A stretch of DNA of 44,947 nt from Rhodobacteraceae bacterium UBA1943 (GCA_002336845.1 DDEX01000070.1:1-44947); one strand, 5' to 3'; shown: positions 20,291 through 29,544, counted from the stretch's first letter. Translations and numbers: made by a program. The notes: a model not told the origin generated them from the letters alone.

Positions 20291-21519
20291 TCCAGCGCCT
20301 CCTTCTCGCGCAGGGCGCTGTCCTCGGGGCCAAGGGGCGCGCCCTTGCGGTCGGGGCTGCGGCGGTGCAGCACCAGGTCGAACAGCCCGCCGATGCCCTT
20401 GGGCGCAAACAGCGTGACCAGCACGAACACGACGCCCAACAGCACCTGCCACCAATCCACCCAGTCAATCCGCAGGATGCCCAGATCAATCGCCGGCACG
20501 CGCCCGCCGGTGAACAGCGAGGACATCAGCGAAACGAAAGCCGCCCCGATCACCGCACCATAAAGCCGCCCGCGCCCACCGATCGCCACCCAGACCGCCA
20601 GATAGATCGAGGCGATCGGCGCCAGTTCCGCCGGGTTGATGATGCCCGCCTGCGGGTAGTACAGAACTCCGGCGAAGGCACAGATCACCGCAGTCAGGGT
20701 AAAGACGAATAGCTTATAGCTTTCAACGGAATACCCCAGGAACCTCACCCTCGCCTCGTCATCGCGGATCGCCCGGATGACCGAACCGAACTTGCCGCCC
20801 ACAACGCCCGACAGCGCGACATAGGCCAACCCCAACCCCAGGGCCGACGCCCAGAAGAACCAGATCGACAGCCTGTCTTGCCCCACATCACCAAGGCCGG
20901 GCAGGTTCTGCAAACCCGACAGGCCATTGTTCCCGCGCAGCCCGCTGTCGTTCTGGAAAAGATACAGCGCCAGCGCCAGCGTCATCGCCTGGGTCAGAAT
21001 CGACAGGTAAACCCCCGTTACCCTTGCCCGAAACGCCAGCCAGCCGAAGGCCAGTGCCAAAAGGCCGGGCACCAGAACCACCAGCGCCAACTGGATCGGA
21101 AGCGAGTGGGCAAAGTGCCAGATCACCGGCAGGTCGGAAGACCCGACCACCCCGAAAATCTGCGTCGCGATGCCCTGCCGGATTTCTTCTGCCGTGGCGG
21201 GCAGCGCATCCTGCGCCATCGCGGCCACCACGATCTCTTCTGTACGGGCGTACATCAGCCACATGCCGATCAGGTAGCCCCCCAGCGCGAAAAACGCCAT
21301 GTGGCCAAGCGACAGGATGCCCGCATAGCCCCAGATCAGGTCCATCGCCAGCGCCGCCAGACACAGGCACAGCGTCTTGCCCAGCGTCTTGACGAATGAG
21401 GTTGAGACGAAGCCCGCGCCATAAGCCTCTGACCCGAAGGTCACGACGATGGTGAACAGCGCCAGAATGGCCAGAAAGATCAGGACCGAGGGGTTCTTTG
21501 CCAGGATACCTTGCTTCAT
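20287..21519 (-). CDS. urtC: Urea ABC transporter permease UrtC
   Basis: This LivM-type inner-membrane permease has 410 residues and about ten hydrophobic segments. Typical blocks are GYAGILSLGHMAFFALGGYL (64-83) and the EAA-like loop GSVIRAIRDDEARVRFLG. The cytoplasmic C-terminus is charged. It starts five bases after the urtB stop and overlaps urtD. It forms the translocation pore with UrtB. Confidence 0.95.
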   Translation of the reverse strand: MKQGILAKNPSVLIFLAILALFTIVVTFGSEAYGAGFVSTSFVKTLGKTLCLCLAALAMDLIWGYAGILSLGHMAFFALGGYLIGMWLMYARTEEIVVAAMAQDALPATAEEIRQGIATQIFGVVGSSDLPVIWHFAHSLPIQLALVVLVPGLLALAFGWLAFRARVTGVYLSILTQAMTLALALYLFQNDSGLRGNNGLSGLQNLPGLGDVGQDRLSIWFFWASALGLGLAYVALSGVVGGKFGSVIRAIRDDEARVRFLGYSVESYKLFVFTLTAVICAFAGVLYYPQAGIINPAELAPIASIYLAVWVAIGGRGRLYGAVIGAAFVSLMSSLFTGGRVPAIDLGILRIDWVDWWQVLLGVVFVLVTLFAPKGIGGLFDLVLHRRSPDRKGAPLGPEDSALREKEALE

Positions 21520-21523
21520 GGCC

Positions 21524-23473
21524 TTAATCCCCCGCCGCCCGGCCCTTGATCGGGATGATCCCGCGTGGCCGGAATTGAATGAACAGGATGATGAACAGGA
21601 TCATGTAGGTCTGCGCGGCAAGCGTGTTCGAGGGGTTCATCCACTCGATCACCTTTTGAAGTCCGCCGATCATGCCTGCCCCTGCCAATGTGCCCCAGAT
21701 GTTGCCGACGCCCCCCACAACCACCGTCATGAACGACTGCACGATGTAATCGGCCCCCAGTTCCGAGGTGACCTTGGCGTAAAGCCCGATGGCCACCCCC
21801 GCGATACCCGCGATGCCAGAGCCGAGACCGAAGGTCAGCATGTTGATCCGGTCGGGGTTGATGCCCATGCTGGCGGCCATTGTGGGGTTCTGCTGCACCG
21901 CCCGCACCTCCAGCCCCAGCCGTGTGCGCTTCATCAGCCACAGGAAAAAGCACAGGAACACCATCGCCAGCACGAAGATCGCGATGCGGATATAGCTGAT
22001 CGACACCACGTCGTTGAAGGTCAGCGCCCCATCCAGCCAGGCGGGCGCCGTCAGCGGCCGGGCCTGCGTGCCAAAGATGTTCTTCAAAAGCTGTTGCAGC
22101 GCAATGGAAATCCCGAATGTCGCCAGCAGCGATTCAAGGGGGCGCTTGTAAAGATGGCGGATCACCAGCCGCTCTATCGCGACACCGGCAAGGAAGGTCA
22201 CCGCAAAGGCCAGTGGCAGCGCGATAAGCAGGCTGGCGGTGTAATTCGGCACCCATTGCTGCACGACATAGCCGGTATAGGCGCCCAGCGTCAAAAACTC
22301 TCCATGCGCCATGTTGATCACCCGCATGACGCCAAAGGTGATGGCCAGGCCGATAGCGGCCAGAAAATAGATCGCCGACAGCGACAGTGCATCAAGGCCC
22401 AGATCCACCGCCTCCATCGCGCCCTGCTTCAGGCCGATGTGGTCAAGCGCCGTTCGGGCCGCGCCGGTCACCGCCGGGTCAGGTTCGGTATAGACATCGA
22501 AATAACGGTGGGCGGCGACAGCGGCGGCCACCTCATCCGATGTGGCGGCGGCGGGCACGGTGCCGGCCTGTTCCAGCGCGGTGTAGGCCCGGTCGCGGGC
22601 GGTCTGGTCCGACAGGTCGGCAAGCGCCACGCCCCCCACCGCACCCTCAACGATATTGGCCGCGAGGGCTGCCTTTTGTGCCGCCAGTGTCAGGCGGGCG
22701 GGGGCGAGGTTGGCAGCCACCAAGAGGTCATAGGCCTCGGCCTCTGGCAAATCGCGCCCGGGCGACAGTTCGCGTGCGACATTGGCGCCCGCAGGGGCAT
22801 TGCCCGCAACGACGATGCGCGTGGTGGCCAGCAGCGGGTTCAGCGCGCCGCGCAGATCAATGCCCAGATCGGCGCCAAAGCCACCGATGGCCGCCACCCG
22901 CGCTGCACTGTCGGGATCGAACCGCAGGGTCAACAGCTGTTCAAGCCGCGCCTTTTGCGCCTTCAGCGCCGGATCGGTTTCCCCCTCCAGCGCGGCACGC
23001 AGCGGGGCCAGATGTTCCGCCTTGGGGTCACGCGCGATTGAGGTCAGCGCCTCGGCCCGTTTGGCCGGATCGGGGTCGGACAGGGTGAATTGCACCAGCG
23101 CCGTCGCGATCAGGCCGCGCACACCTGCATTGGGTTTCAGTTCGGAGATATCCGGTTTCGTAGCGGTTCCGGCATCGGCACCGGTCAGGTCGGTCAGCCT
23201 GTAGCCATCGCCCTCGGGCGCGATCAGGAAGAACGCCTTGTCGGATTTACGCTGGCCCAGCCCTTTGTTGGCCCAGGCCTGCAACACAGCGGCAGCCATC
23301 GGGTCACCAGTGGCAACCAGCGCATCGATCACCGGGCCGATGGTCTGGCGCGACGGTTTTTCGATCTGCGCCGCATTGGCCACAACGACCGAGGCCGCCG
23401 TTTCGGCGCGCAGCGACATGGGCATCAGCGCGACGCACAGCGCCACGATCAGCGACATCAAGGTAAGACGCAT
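21524..23473 (-). CDS. urtB: Urea ABC transporter permease UrtB
   Basis: This LivH-type permease has 649 residues. It begins with a signal peptide (about 1-24, ending LRA), then carries the roughly 320-residue N-terminal extension usual for UrtB, with helical repeat-like Ala-rich sequence. The membrane domain starts near residue 355 (GLDALSLSAIYFLAAIGLAI, then FGVMRVINMAHGEFL). The extension probably lies outside the membrane, and its role is not known. It sits 69 bases downstream of urtA with a strong hairpin in the gap. Confidence 0.95.
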   Translation of the reverse strand: MRLTLMSLIVALCVALMPMSLRAETAASVVVANAAQIEKPSRQTIGPVIDALVATGDPMAAAVLQAWANKGLGQRKSDKAFFLIAPEGDGYRLTDLTGADAGTATKPDISELKPNAGVRGLIATALVQFTLSDPDPAKRAEALTSIARDPKAEHLAPLRAALEGETDPALKAQKARLEQLLTLRFDPDSAARVAAIGGFGADLGIDLRGALNPLLATTRIVVAGNAPAGANVARELSPGRDLPEAEAYDLLVAANLAPARLTLAAQKAALAANIVEGAVGGVALADLSDQTARDRAYTALEQAGTVPAAATSDEVAAAVAAHRYFDVYTEPDPAVTGAARTALDHIGLKQGAMEAVDLGLDALSLSAIYFLAAIGLAITFGVMRVINMAHGEFLTLGAYTGYVVQQWVPNYTASLLIALPLAFAVTFLAGVAIERLVIRHLYKRPLESLLATFGISIALQQLLKNIFGTQARPLTAPAWLDGALTFNDVVSISYIRIAIFVLAMVFLCFFLWLMKRTRLGLEVRAVQQNPTMAASMGINPDRINMLTFGLGSGIAGIAGVAIGLYAKVTSELGADYIVQSFMTVVVGGVGNIWGTLAGAGMIGGLQKVIEWMNPSNTLAAQTYMILFIILFIQFRPRGIIPIKGRAAGD

Positions 23474-23512
23474 TCTGTTCCCGCCCGAAAGACTGCCCGA
23501 TAGGCAAAACGT

Positions 23513-23535
23513 GGGCCGGGCAATCTGCCCGGCCC
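23513..23535 (-). promoter_or_regulatory. Intercistronic stem-loop between urtA and urtB
   Basis: There is a perfect 10-bp GC stem, GGGCCGGGCA / TGCCCGGCCC, with a 3-base loop. On the minus strand ACGTTTTGCC follows. It lies 7 bases after the urtA stop. It probably acts as a partial terminator and 3'-end stabiliser, giving more binding protein than permease. Confidence 0.75.
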
Positions 23536-23542
23536 GGTCAGG

Positions 23543-24838
23543 TCAGTAGTTCGACTTGAGCTGCACGCAGGTCTTGGTTTCCTTGTTGTACATGCCGCAT
23601 TTCAGGTCTTTCCAATCGGATTCCAACACTGCGGATTCCGGCAGGAAATCGGTCCAGGCATCGCCGGGAACCGGCTCGGTCTGGCTGATGATGTCGAACT
23701 GGCCGTCGGCGCGGATCTCGCCGATCAGGACGGGCTTGGTCAGGTGGTGGTTCGGCAGCAATTCTGCCGTGCCGCCGGTCAGGTTCGGGAACTTCTGGCC
23801 GATCAGCGCATCCAGCACCGGGTCCACCTCGACCGTGCCGGCCTGCGTCACCGCATTCACCCACATGTTGAAGCCGATGTAATGGGCCTCCATCGGGTCA
23901 TTCGTGGTGCGCTTGTCGTTCTTGGTATAGGCGTGCCACTGGGCGATGAATTCCTTGTTGGCAGGCGTATCGGCAGATTCGAAATAGTTCCAGGCTGCAA
24001 GGTGGCCGACAAGGTTGGTGGTATCCAGGCCCGAAAGCTCTTCTTCGCCGACCGAGAAAGCCACAACCGGCAGCTTGTCGGCCGTAACGCCCGCCGCCGC
24101 AAGTTCCTTGTAGAACCCGATATTGGCATCGCCGTTGATGGTGGAAATCACGCCCACCTTCTTGCCGTCGGCACCCAGCGCCACCACGTCGGCCACGATC
24201 TTGGACCAGTCGGAATGTCCGAAGGGGGTGTAGTTGACAAAGATATCCTCGGCCGGAATGCCCTTGGCTTTGAGGTAAGCCTCAAGAATGTTGTTCGTGG
24301 TGCGCGGGTAGACATAATCGGTGCCCAACAGCGCGAACTTCTGGATACCCAGTTCGTTCAGGAAATAGTCGGTGGCCGGAATCGCCTGCTGGTTCGGGGC
24401 GGCGCCGGTATAGATCACGTTCTTCGACGATTCCTCGCCCTCATACTGGACCGGGTAGAACAGCAGGCCATTCAACTCCTCGATCACCGGCAGAACCGAC
24501 TTGCGGCTGACCGAGGTCCAGCAGCCGAACATCACCGCGACCTTTTCCACCGTCAACAGCTCGCGCGCCTTTTCGGCGAACAGCGGCCAGTCAGAGGCCG
24601 GGTCAACCACCACCGCCTCGAGCTTCTTGCCCAGCACGCCACCCTTGGCGTTCTGCGCGTCGATCAGCATCAGCATGGTGTCTTTCAGCGTGGTTTCCGA
24701 AATCGCCATCGTGCCCGACAACGAATGCAGGATACCGATCTTGATGGTGTCCTCGGCACCGAAGGCCAGGCGCGGGAGGCCGAAGGTGGCCGTCGTGGCG
24801 GCGACGCTGGCAAGCAGCGAACGTCTGGTCAGTTTCAT
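23543..24838 (-). CDS. urtA: Urea ABC transporter substrate-binding protein UrtA
   Basis: This periplasmic binding protein delivers urea to UrtBC. Residues 1-28 are a twin-arginine signal (TRRSLLAS... ending AFGA). The mature type I binding fold starts DTIKIGILHSLSGTMA, and the Cys-containing stretch FGCWTSVSRKSVLP is diagnostic of UrtA/AmiC-like proteins. The start at 24838 has AGGGGGAAGACC before it, giving 431 residues. It is the first gene of urtABCDE. Such operons are usually nitrogen-controlled, but I could not place a clear sigma-54 site. No urease genes lie in this window. Confidence 0.96.
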   Translation of the reverse strand: MKLTRRSLLASVAATTATFGLPRLAFGAEDTIKIGILHSLSGTMAISETTLKDTMLMLIDAQNAKGGVLGKKLEAVVVDPASDWPLFAEKARELLTVEKVAVMFGCWTSVSRKSVLPVIEELNGLLFYPVQYEGEESSKNVIYTGAAPNQQAIPATDYFLNELGIQKFALLGTDYVYPRTTNNILEAYLKAKGIPAEDIFVNYTPFGHSDWSKIVADVVALGADGKKVGVISTINGDANIGFYKELAAAGVTADKLPVVAFSVGEEELSGLDTTNLVGHLAAWNYFESADTPANKEFIAQWHAYTKNDKRTTNDPMEAHYIGFNMWVNAVTQAGTVEVDPVLDALIGQKFPNLTGGTAELLPNHHLTKPVLIGEIRADGQFDIISQTEPVPGDAWTDFLPESAVLESDWKDLKCGMYNKETKTCVQLKSNY

Positions 24839-25151
24839 GGTCTTCCCCCTATCCGGCCACCTGTCTGCACCAGGCGCCGTCAGGCAGCGGTGGCAGGCAG
24901 CACTGGTTTGCTCATTGTTTGGGCCGGGCAAATCCCCAGCACAGGCAGCAGACAGGCGGGCGCGAGAGCCAGCAAGAAATGTCGGAAATATGGCGCCATG
25001 CGTCGCACTCAAATCATGCAAATGCTGAATCTTTTATCAGCATATTGATGCTGCGGCGCAGAAAATGGGCAGCGGCCGTTCCAGGGCGGCCCCCTTCAGA
25101 CGACTCGGCAGGGCTGCACCGCCGTTTTCGTTACCTCTGCCGGATGCAGAA
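24839..25151 (-). promoter_or_regulatory. urt operon upstream region with inverted repeat
   Basis: No gene is supported in these 313 bases. The left part is GC-rich leader. Around 25015-25055 the sequence turns AT-rich and carries a perfect inverted repeat ATGCTGA (25022-25028) / TCAGCAT (25037-25043) with an AT-rich 8-base spacer. A third ATGCTG half-site is at 25048-25053. This is a plausible operator about 185 bases upstream of urtA. No convincing -35/-10 or sigma-54 pair was found. Confidence 0.4.
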
Positions 25152-25152
25152 T

Positions 25153-25180
25153 AAAAAAGCGGCCCCTGACAGGGCCGCTT
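25153..25180 (-). terminator. Rho-independent terminator of the PEP-CTERM gene
   Basis: There is a 9-bp stem, AAGCGGCCC / GGGCCGCTT, with a 6-base loop. On the minus strand the stem runs into TTTTTTATTC. It lies 24 bases after the stop of the gene at 25205. Confidence 0.9.
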
Positions 25181-25204
25181 TCGACTGTCGCGTGCAGGAT
25201 CGTC

Positions 25205-25729
25205 TCAGGCAGACTTGCGGCGACGCTTCAGCGCAAGGCCACCCAGCCCGCCAAGGCCGCCCATCAGCAGGGGAAGGGCCGCAGGCAGCGGCACCTCGCT
25301 GGGGCCGACCGGACCGCAATCCACCCGGCATTCGCTGGGATCTTTGTAATGCGGTACATAGAACGGGTCGATGGTAAGCCCGCTCGACGTGGCATCGCTG
25401 AGCACGAGGCCCACGCCCGGCGCGCTGGTGCCAACCAGACCGGTGTAGAACACCGAAAAACTGAACGTGCCGGTGTCACCGACCGCCAGCGAATAAACCT
25501 GCTGGAATTTGACCATGCCATCGTCCCACAATTGGAACAGCACATTATCAAGCCCCAGTCCGTCGTCATAGTTGCCGGTAAAGGTCAGCTTGCCGGTCAC
25601 ATAGACGCCTGCCGTATCATATTCTGCGCCTGTCAGGTCAGAGAATGACAGCATGGTGGCGGCCGTGGCTGGAACCGCCGCAGATGCAAAAGCGGCGGCC
25701 GCAACCGCCGAAAGGAATGTGTTCTTCAT
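25205..25729 (-). CDS. VPLPA-type PEP-CTERM sorting-domain protein
   Basis: This secreted protein of 174 residues has an N-terminal signal peptide (about 1-23, ending ATA). A beta-rich central domain of unknown function contains a Cys pair (CRVDCG). The C-terminal sorting signal is VPLPAALPLLMGGLGGLG, a hydrophobic helix followed by an Arg/Lys cluster (KRRRKSA). This is the variant recognised by the Rhodobacterales exosortase in EPS-linked surface anchoring. No exosortase or EPS genes are visible here, so it is an orphan target. The ATG at 25729 has GAGGG upstream. It is monocistronic with a strong terminator. Confidence 0.85.
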   Translation of the reverse strand: MKNTFLSAVAAAAFASAAVPATAATMLSFSDLTGAEYDTAGVYVTGKLTFTGNYDDGLGLDNVLFQLWDDGMVKFQQVYSLAVGDTGTFSFSVFYTGLVGTSAPGVGLVLSDATSSGLTIDPFYVPHYKDPSECRVDCGPVGPSEVPLPAALPLLMGGLGGLGGLALKRRRKSA

Positions 25730-25963
25730 AAGATAGCCCTCGTGATCAATAACAATGTGTCCGAAGTGGTTCGATTCGATGGCAACTTCGGGTATAGTGA
25801 CCATGGAGTATTATCAACTTTTCATCAAATTCAGTATTTCAAGACAATCAGGCGCCACTGTTTTCAAAATGAATACAATCCATGGCTGCCTAAAGAAGAT
25901 GCACGGCATATTCACCCGTCTTGGCCTCAGGCGGACAACGGATTTACTCGCGGCAAAGCGCCC

Positions 25964-27019
25964 CTAGCCCAAAGCGATCAGATGGTTGTCCCAGGCCGTT
26001 GCCTGGTGCGACAGGGGCTGCAACCCCGCCGTTGTGCAGGACCAGACCGCGCCCTGCCCGTCGGTGGCAACAAAGCCCGCCTCGGCGCGGGCGACACCGC
26101 AGACATCGGCGCGGCGCAGGGTGGCCAGGGGCGCACCCTGATCGGAAAACATCATCAGTACCCCACCGACCGGCGAGGTGATGGCGATCTGCCCGCCCGC
26201 TGCCGCGATCGAACCGGCATAGCCCTGCATGGCAAAGGCATCGGCCTCGGTGGGCGGGCACAGGCGCGGTGTGGTTCCGGGCCGCCACAGGCCCAGTTGC
26301 GGCACAGGCTCTGCCTCATCCCCCTCCCATTGCATGGCAAAGGCGACGTCATCGCCCAAAAGGGCCAGATGCCGGATCGAATTCTGGCGCAACTCGGCGT
26401 CCAGCTCTGCCTGATCCAGAATTTCGCCCCTGGCCGACAGCAGGGTCAGGTTCGGGCGCATGGTGTCGATGTTCAGCTTGGTCCTGTCACCCGGATCGGT
26501 GCGGATGCCGCCATTGGCCACCACCAGCCGCCCGTCGGCCAGCCGCTTGATGTCATGCGGCCCGATCCCGCCAGAGGCCCATTCGCCAATCCGCGTATAG
26601 CTTGTCGCATCCCACAGCCCCATCCGGCCCTCCGACCCTTCGGCAATCACCTCAGAGGTCATCAGCACGCTGCCATCGGCTGAAAAGGCGCCATGGCCGT
26701 TGAACTGGCGGCCCTCTGGCGGGGTCAGGCGGTGGCTGACAAGGCCGGTCACACAATTCAGGACCAGCGCGAAAGTGCCGGGGCGGCGGGCAAAGGCCAC
26801 CGCCTCGGGGCGCTCGGGGTGGGCGGCGGCGGCATGGCCGCGCGCGGGCAGATCAATCTGGAACAGGCTTTGCCCCACTGCGGAAATGCCGTGCAGGACG
26901 AAACTGTCCTCGCCCAGCTTGCCCGCCGCCAGATAGGCCGGGCTGCCAGCGTCGGCCCAGGACAGACGCGGCAGGCTGGCGCAGGCCAGTCCCGCCAGAA
27001 ATGCGCGGCGCGTTGCCAT
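25964..27019 (-). CDS. DUF1513 Tat-exported periplasmic protein
   Basis: This 351-residue protein of the DUF1513 family has a twin-arginine signal (TRRAFLAGL... ending SWA). The rest has repeated short beta segments with Gly-Asp turns, consistent with a beta-propeller-like fold. The biochemical role is unknown. The family is regularly found after imelysin and di-heme genes, which points to periplasmic iron handling by association only. It starts 3 bases after the stop of the upstream imelysin gene and is the last gene of the cluster. Confidence 0.85.
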   Translation of the reverse strand: MATRRAFLAGLACASLPRLSWADAGSPAYLAAGKLGEDSFVLHGISAVGQSLFQIDLPARGHAAAAHPERPEAVAFARRPGTFALVLNCVTGLVSHRLTPPEGRQFNGHGAFSADGSVLMTSEVIAEGSEGRMGLWDATSYTRIGEWASGGIGPHDIKRLADGRLVVANGGIRTDPGDRTKLNIDTMRPNLTLLSARGEILDQAELDAELRQNSIRHLALLGDDVAFAMQWEGDEAEPVPQLGLWRPGTTPRLCPPTEADAFAMQGYAGSIAAAGGQIAITSPVGGVLMMFSDQGAPLATLRRADVCGVARAEAGFVATDGQGAVWSCTTAGLQPLSHQATAWDNHLIALG

Positions 27020-27022
27020 GTG

Positions 27023-27997
27023 TCAGTCCCCGTCTTGCGAGTTGAAGCCCAGGTCCACCCCCAGCGCGGGTGCCATCTCGGCAATCATCGCGTCACGCGC
27101 GGCCTTGACGGCCTGTTGCACGATCTCGACCCGCAGGTGGCCTTGCGGCTCGCCCACACTGGCAAAGGCCGGGTCGTCCAGCTTTTCGGCCAGCCCGATG
27201 GCCCGGTCCATCGCCACCATCGTCAGCGGCGATTTGTCGTCCAGTGCGGCGGCAAAGCCGCGCAATGCCTGCAACATCAGCACCACATTGCGCTGCGAGC
27301 GTCCAGAAACGCGCGATTCCGCCCGTTCCGGGTGCGGTTTGTCGAAAGACCCGAGCGGGCGGCCAAGCTGCTGGTCAACAATCGCCTCCAGCCCGCTTGC
27401 CCCTTGGGTGAACAGCGCCTGCAACGCCTCTTGTGGGGTCAGGAAAGCGGCGTTGCCCGGCTCTCCTGCCGTCATCAGGGTTGCGGCATAGCCGGGCCAG
27501 GCTGCGTTCACCTCTGCCGCCATGCGCGCCAGATCGGTTGCGGTGGCCCGGATCAGCGGGCAGGCATCGCCCTCAAGCGGCGCCTCGGGGTACAGCAGCC
27601 GCTCCAACCCCATCAGCCCGCGCGCTGCCACAGACTGGTCGGCAAAGGCCGCGGGCTCCAGCGCCGCCGCATCCCCTGTCAGCAAGGCGCGCTGCGCCTT
27701 GGCCCCCAACCCCTTGGGGTCGGGCCAGAAGTGGATGGCCAGCGCGCGACCATCCTCTTCAACCGGACCAAGGTGATAGAACGAGACCGAAAGCCAGGCA
27801 TCGTAAGCTGCGTTCCAGGCAGGCCTGACCGCCTCTGGCGTGCAATCCATCTGGGCCACGGCAGCAAGATCGGCGCTGGCCTTGGCAAAGGCGGCATAGC
27901 CGGGGGTTAACTGCCCCTCGACCGCCTGTTTCAGATCGGCCAGGGCGGGAAAGGCCGTCAGGCCAAAGCCCAGCGCAAGGGCGGTAAAGCGGATCAT
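27023..27997 (-). CDS. Imelysin family protein (second copy, degenerate motif)
   Basis: This secreted 324-residue imelysin-like protein has a signal peptide (1-20, ending ALA). Imelysin/IrpA proteins are periplasmic or outer-membrane proteins linked to iron uptake. The family GxHxxE motif is replaced here by GLMGLE (G127, M129, E132), so the His is missing while the first imelysin in this cluster keeps it. The ATG at 27997 overlaps the stop of the di-heme gene by one base (TGATG), so translation is coupled. It probably works with the di-heme oxidoreductase rather than as a copy of IrpA. Confidence 0.87.
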   Translation of the reverse strand: MIRFTALALGFGLTAFPALADLKQAVEGQLTPGYAAFAKASADLAAVAQMDCTPEAVRPAWNAAYDAWLSVSFYHLGPVEEDGRALAIHFWPDPKGLGAKAQRALLTGDAAALEPAAFADQSVAARGLMGLERLLYPEAPLEGDACPLIRATATDLARMAAEVNAAWPGYAATLMTAGEPGNAAFLTPQEALQALFTQGASGLEAIVDQQLGRPLGSFDKPHPERAESRVSGRSQRNVVLMLQALRGFAAALDDKSPLTMVAMDRAIGLAEKLDDPAFASVGEPQGHLRVEIVQQAVKAARDAMIAEMAPALGVDLGFNSQDGD

Positions 27998-29523
27998 CAC
28001 AGGCTCTCCAGAAAGGCGATCAAGGCATCGCGGTCGGGTTTCGGCAGGGCAACCACCTTGTCGCGCGCGGCCTCTGCCTCGCCGCCATGCCACAGGATTG
28101 CTTCAAGCAGATTACGCGCCCGGCCGTCGTGCAGGAAATAGCTGTGGCCGGAAACCTGGCTGGTCATCCCGATGCCCCAAAGGGGCGCGGTCTTCCATTC
28201 GCTGCCCGTCGCGCGGCCCTCTGGCCGGTTGTCGGCCAGCCCTGGCCCCATGTCGTGCAACAAAAGGTCGGTATAGGGCCAGATAAGCTGAAAGCTCTGC
28301 TCGGGCTGATCCTTCAGGCGGTTGGTGACGTATTTCGGCACATGGCAGCCGATGCAGCCGCTGTCGTAGAACACCTGCTTGCCCTTCAGAACCACCGGAT
28401 CGCCGGGGTTGCGGCGGGCGGGAACAGCAAGGTTGCGCGAATAGAAGGTCACCAGATCCAGGCTTTCCCGGTCCACCTCCAGCCCGTCGCGGATGCCCTC
28501 TTCCTGCCCGTCGGGGGCGGCGCGACAGTCAGCCTGCGCTTCGGTGCAATCGCCCCAAGGGGTTTTGTGCAGCACGGTCGACAGGCCCATGTCGCCCTGA
28601 AACGCGCCCGCCGATTGCTCTTTGATCGTGGGCTTGCCGCCCTTGAAACCAAAGCGGCCCAGCATCGGTACGCCGAATTCATCCGAAGGCACAATGGCCG
28701 CGCGGCCCGAAATGCCGTCGCCATTGGCATCCTCGGGGTCTTCATGCGCCAGAATGTCCGCCGCCGGTATCGCCTCCAACAGGCCCAGACCGATCATCTG
28801 TGGCGCCACGCGGGGCGACAGCATGGCCCCCTGCCCCAGATCGCCATAGCCACCATCGACCAGCGAATAGGTCGGGGCGCGCAAGCTGACCACGGTGCCA
28901 TCGGCCAGCGTCACCGGCACCTCGGTATAGCGGATGTCCATCTTGCCTTCGCTGGCCATACCGGCAGAGGCCAGGTTCTGGATCTGGCCGCCGTAATGCG
29001 GGTCATCCTGGGTGGCCAGCCAGTCCTTGATGCCTTCGGGCGTTTTTCCGCCGGGAACCGAGATGCGCAGGAACATCGACACGCTGGTCCCACCCGGCGT
29101 TTCCGGCGGATGGCCGCGCCCGTCCTTCAGGTGGCAATCCTGACAGGCCCGCGCATTATATAGCGGCCCCAGCCCGTCAGAGGCCCGCGTCGAGGATGGA
29201 GCCGCAACCCAGGTCTTGGTGAACAGGCCATTGCCAAGATTGAAATCCAGCTTGCGTTCAAACGACATATTGCCGGAGGACTGCGAGAAGGCATCCGCCG
29301 TGGCAGAGGCGCGGACAGTGGCGGCCCCGCCAGGGTTGTCTTCAAATTTTTCGGGGGCAGAAAAATCGGTGGTCGGCCTGACTGCGGCGTCAATCCGCGC
29401 CTGCTCTTTCGCCGTGCGGGGCACGACATTGAGTTGGGGGTCATCGAGGGTCTGGCAAAGGCCGGGCGTTGCGAGGGGAAGCAACAGGCAAAGCGGGGCC
29501 AGAAGGCTAAGGGGGCGAAGCAT
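27997..29523 (-). CDS. Di-heme oxidoreductase (DUF1111 family, c-type cytochrome)
   Basis: This periplasmic protein of 508 residues was formerly called 'thiol oxidoreductase'. It has a signal peptide (about 1-23) and two heme-c attachment motifs, CQDCH at 127-131 and CIGCH at 390-394. Between them lies an acidic Asp/Asn-Gly-Asp stretch (DANGDGISG) that looks like a calcium loop. The fold is related to MauG/CcpA-type di-heme peroxidases. In imelysin clusters it may oxidise or reduce iron during uptake, which is inference. GGAGG precedes the start. The candidate promoter/operator at 29545-29585 lies immediately upstream. Confidence 0.9.
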   Translation of the reverse strand: MLRPLSLLAPLCLLLPLATPGLCQTLDDPQLNVVPRTAKEQARIDAAVRPTTDFSAPEKFEDNPGGAATVRASATADAFSQSSGNMSFERKLDFNLGNGLFTKTWVAAPSSTRASDGLGPLYNARACQDCHLKDGRGHPPETPGGTSVSMFLRISVPGGKTPEGIKDWLATQDDPHYGGQIQNLASAGMASEGKMDIRYTEVPVTLADGTVVSLRAPTYSLVDGGYGDLGQGAMLSPRVAPQMIGLGLLEAIPAADILAHEDPEDANGDGISGRAAIVPSDEFGVPMLGRFGFKGGKPTIKEQSAGAFQGDMGLSTVLHKTPWGDCTEAQADCRAAPDGQEEGIRDGLEVDRESLDLVTFYSRNLAVPARRNPGDPVVLKGKQVFYDSGCIGCHVPKYVTNRLKDQPEQSFQLIWPYTDLLLHDMGPGLADNRPEGRATGSEWKTAPLWGIGMTSQVSGHSYFLHDGRARNLLEAILWHGGEAEAARDKVVALPKPDRDALIAFLESL

Positions 29524-29544
29524 GGGAACCTCCGTTCGCCCCCT

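Noticed and set aside
24839..25021. Upstream extension of UrtA by 61 codons
   Set aside because: The Tat signal starts at 24838 with a good AGGGGG site. The extension reads as non-signal, Cys/Pro-rich sequence.
25730..25963. Possible small plus-strand gene (25755-25967) in the AT-rich gap
   Set aside because: No ribosome-binding site, no recognisable family, and the end overlaps the DUF1513 gene. A 6-bp CGAAGT/ACTTCG inverted repeat near 25771-25796 was too short and widely spaced to call.
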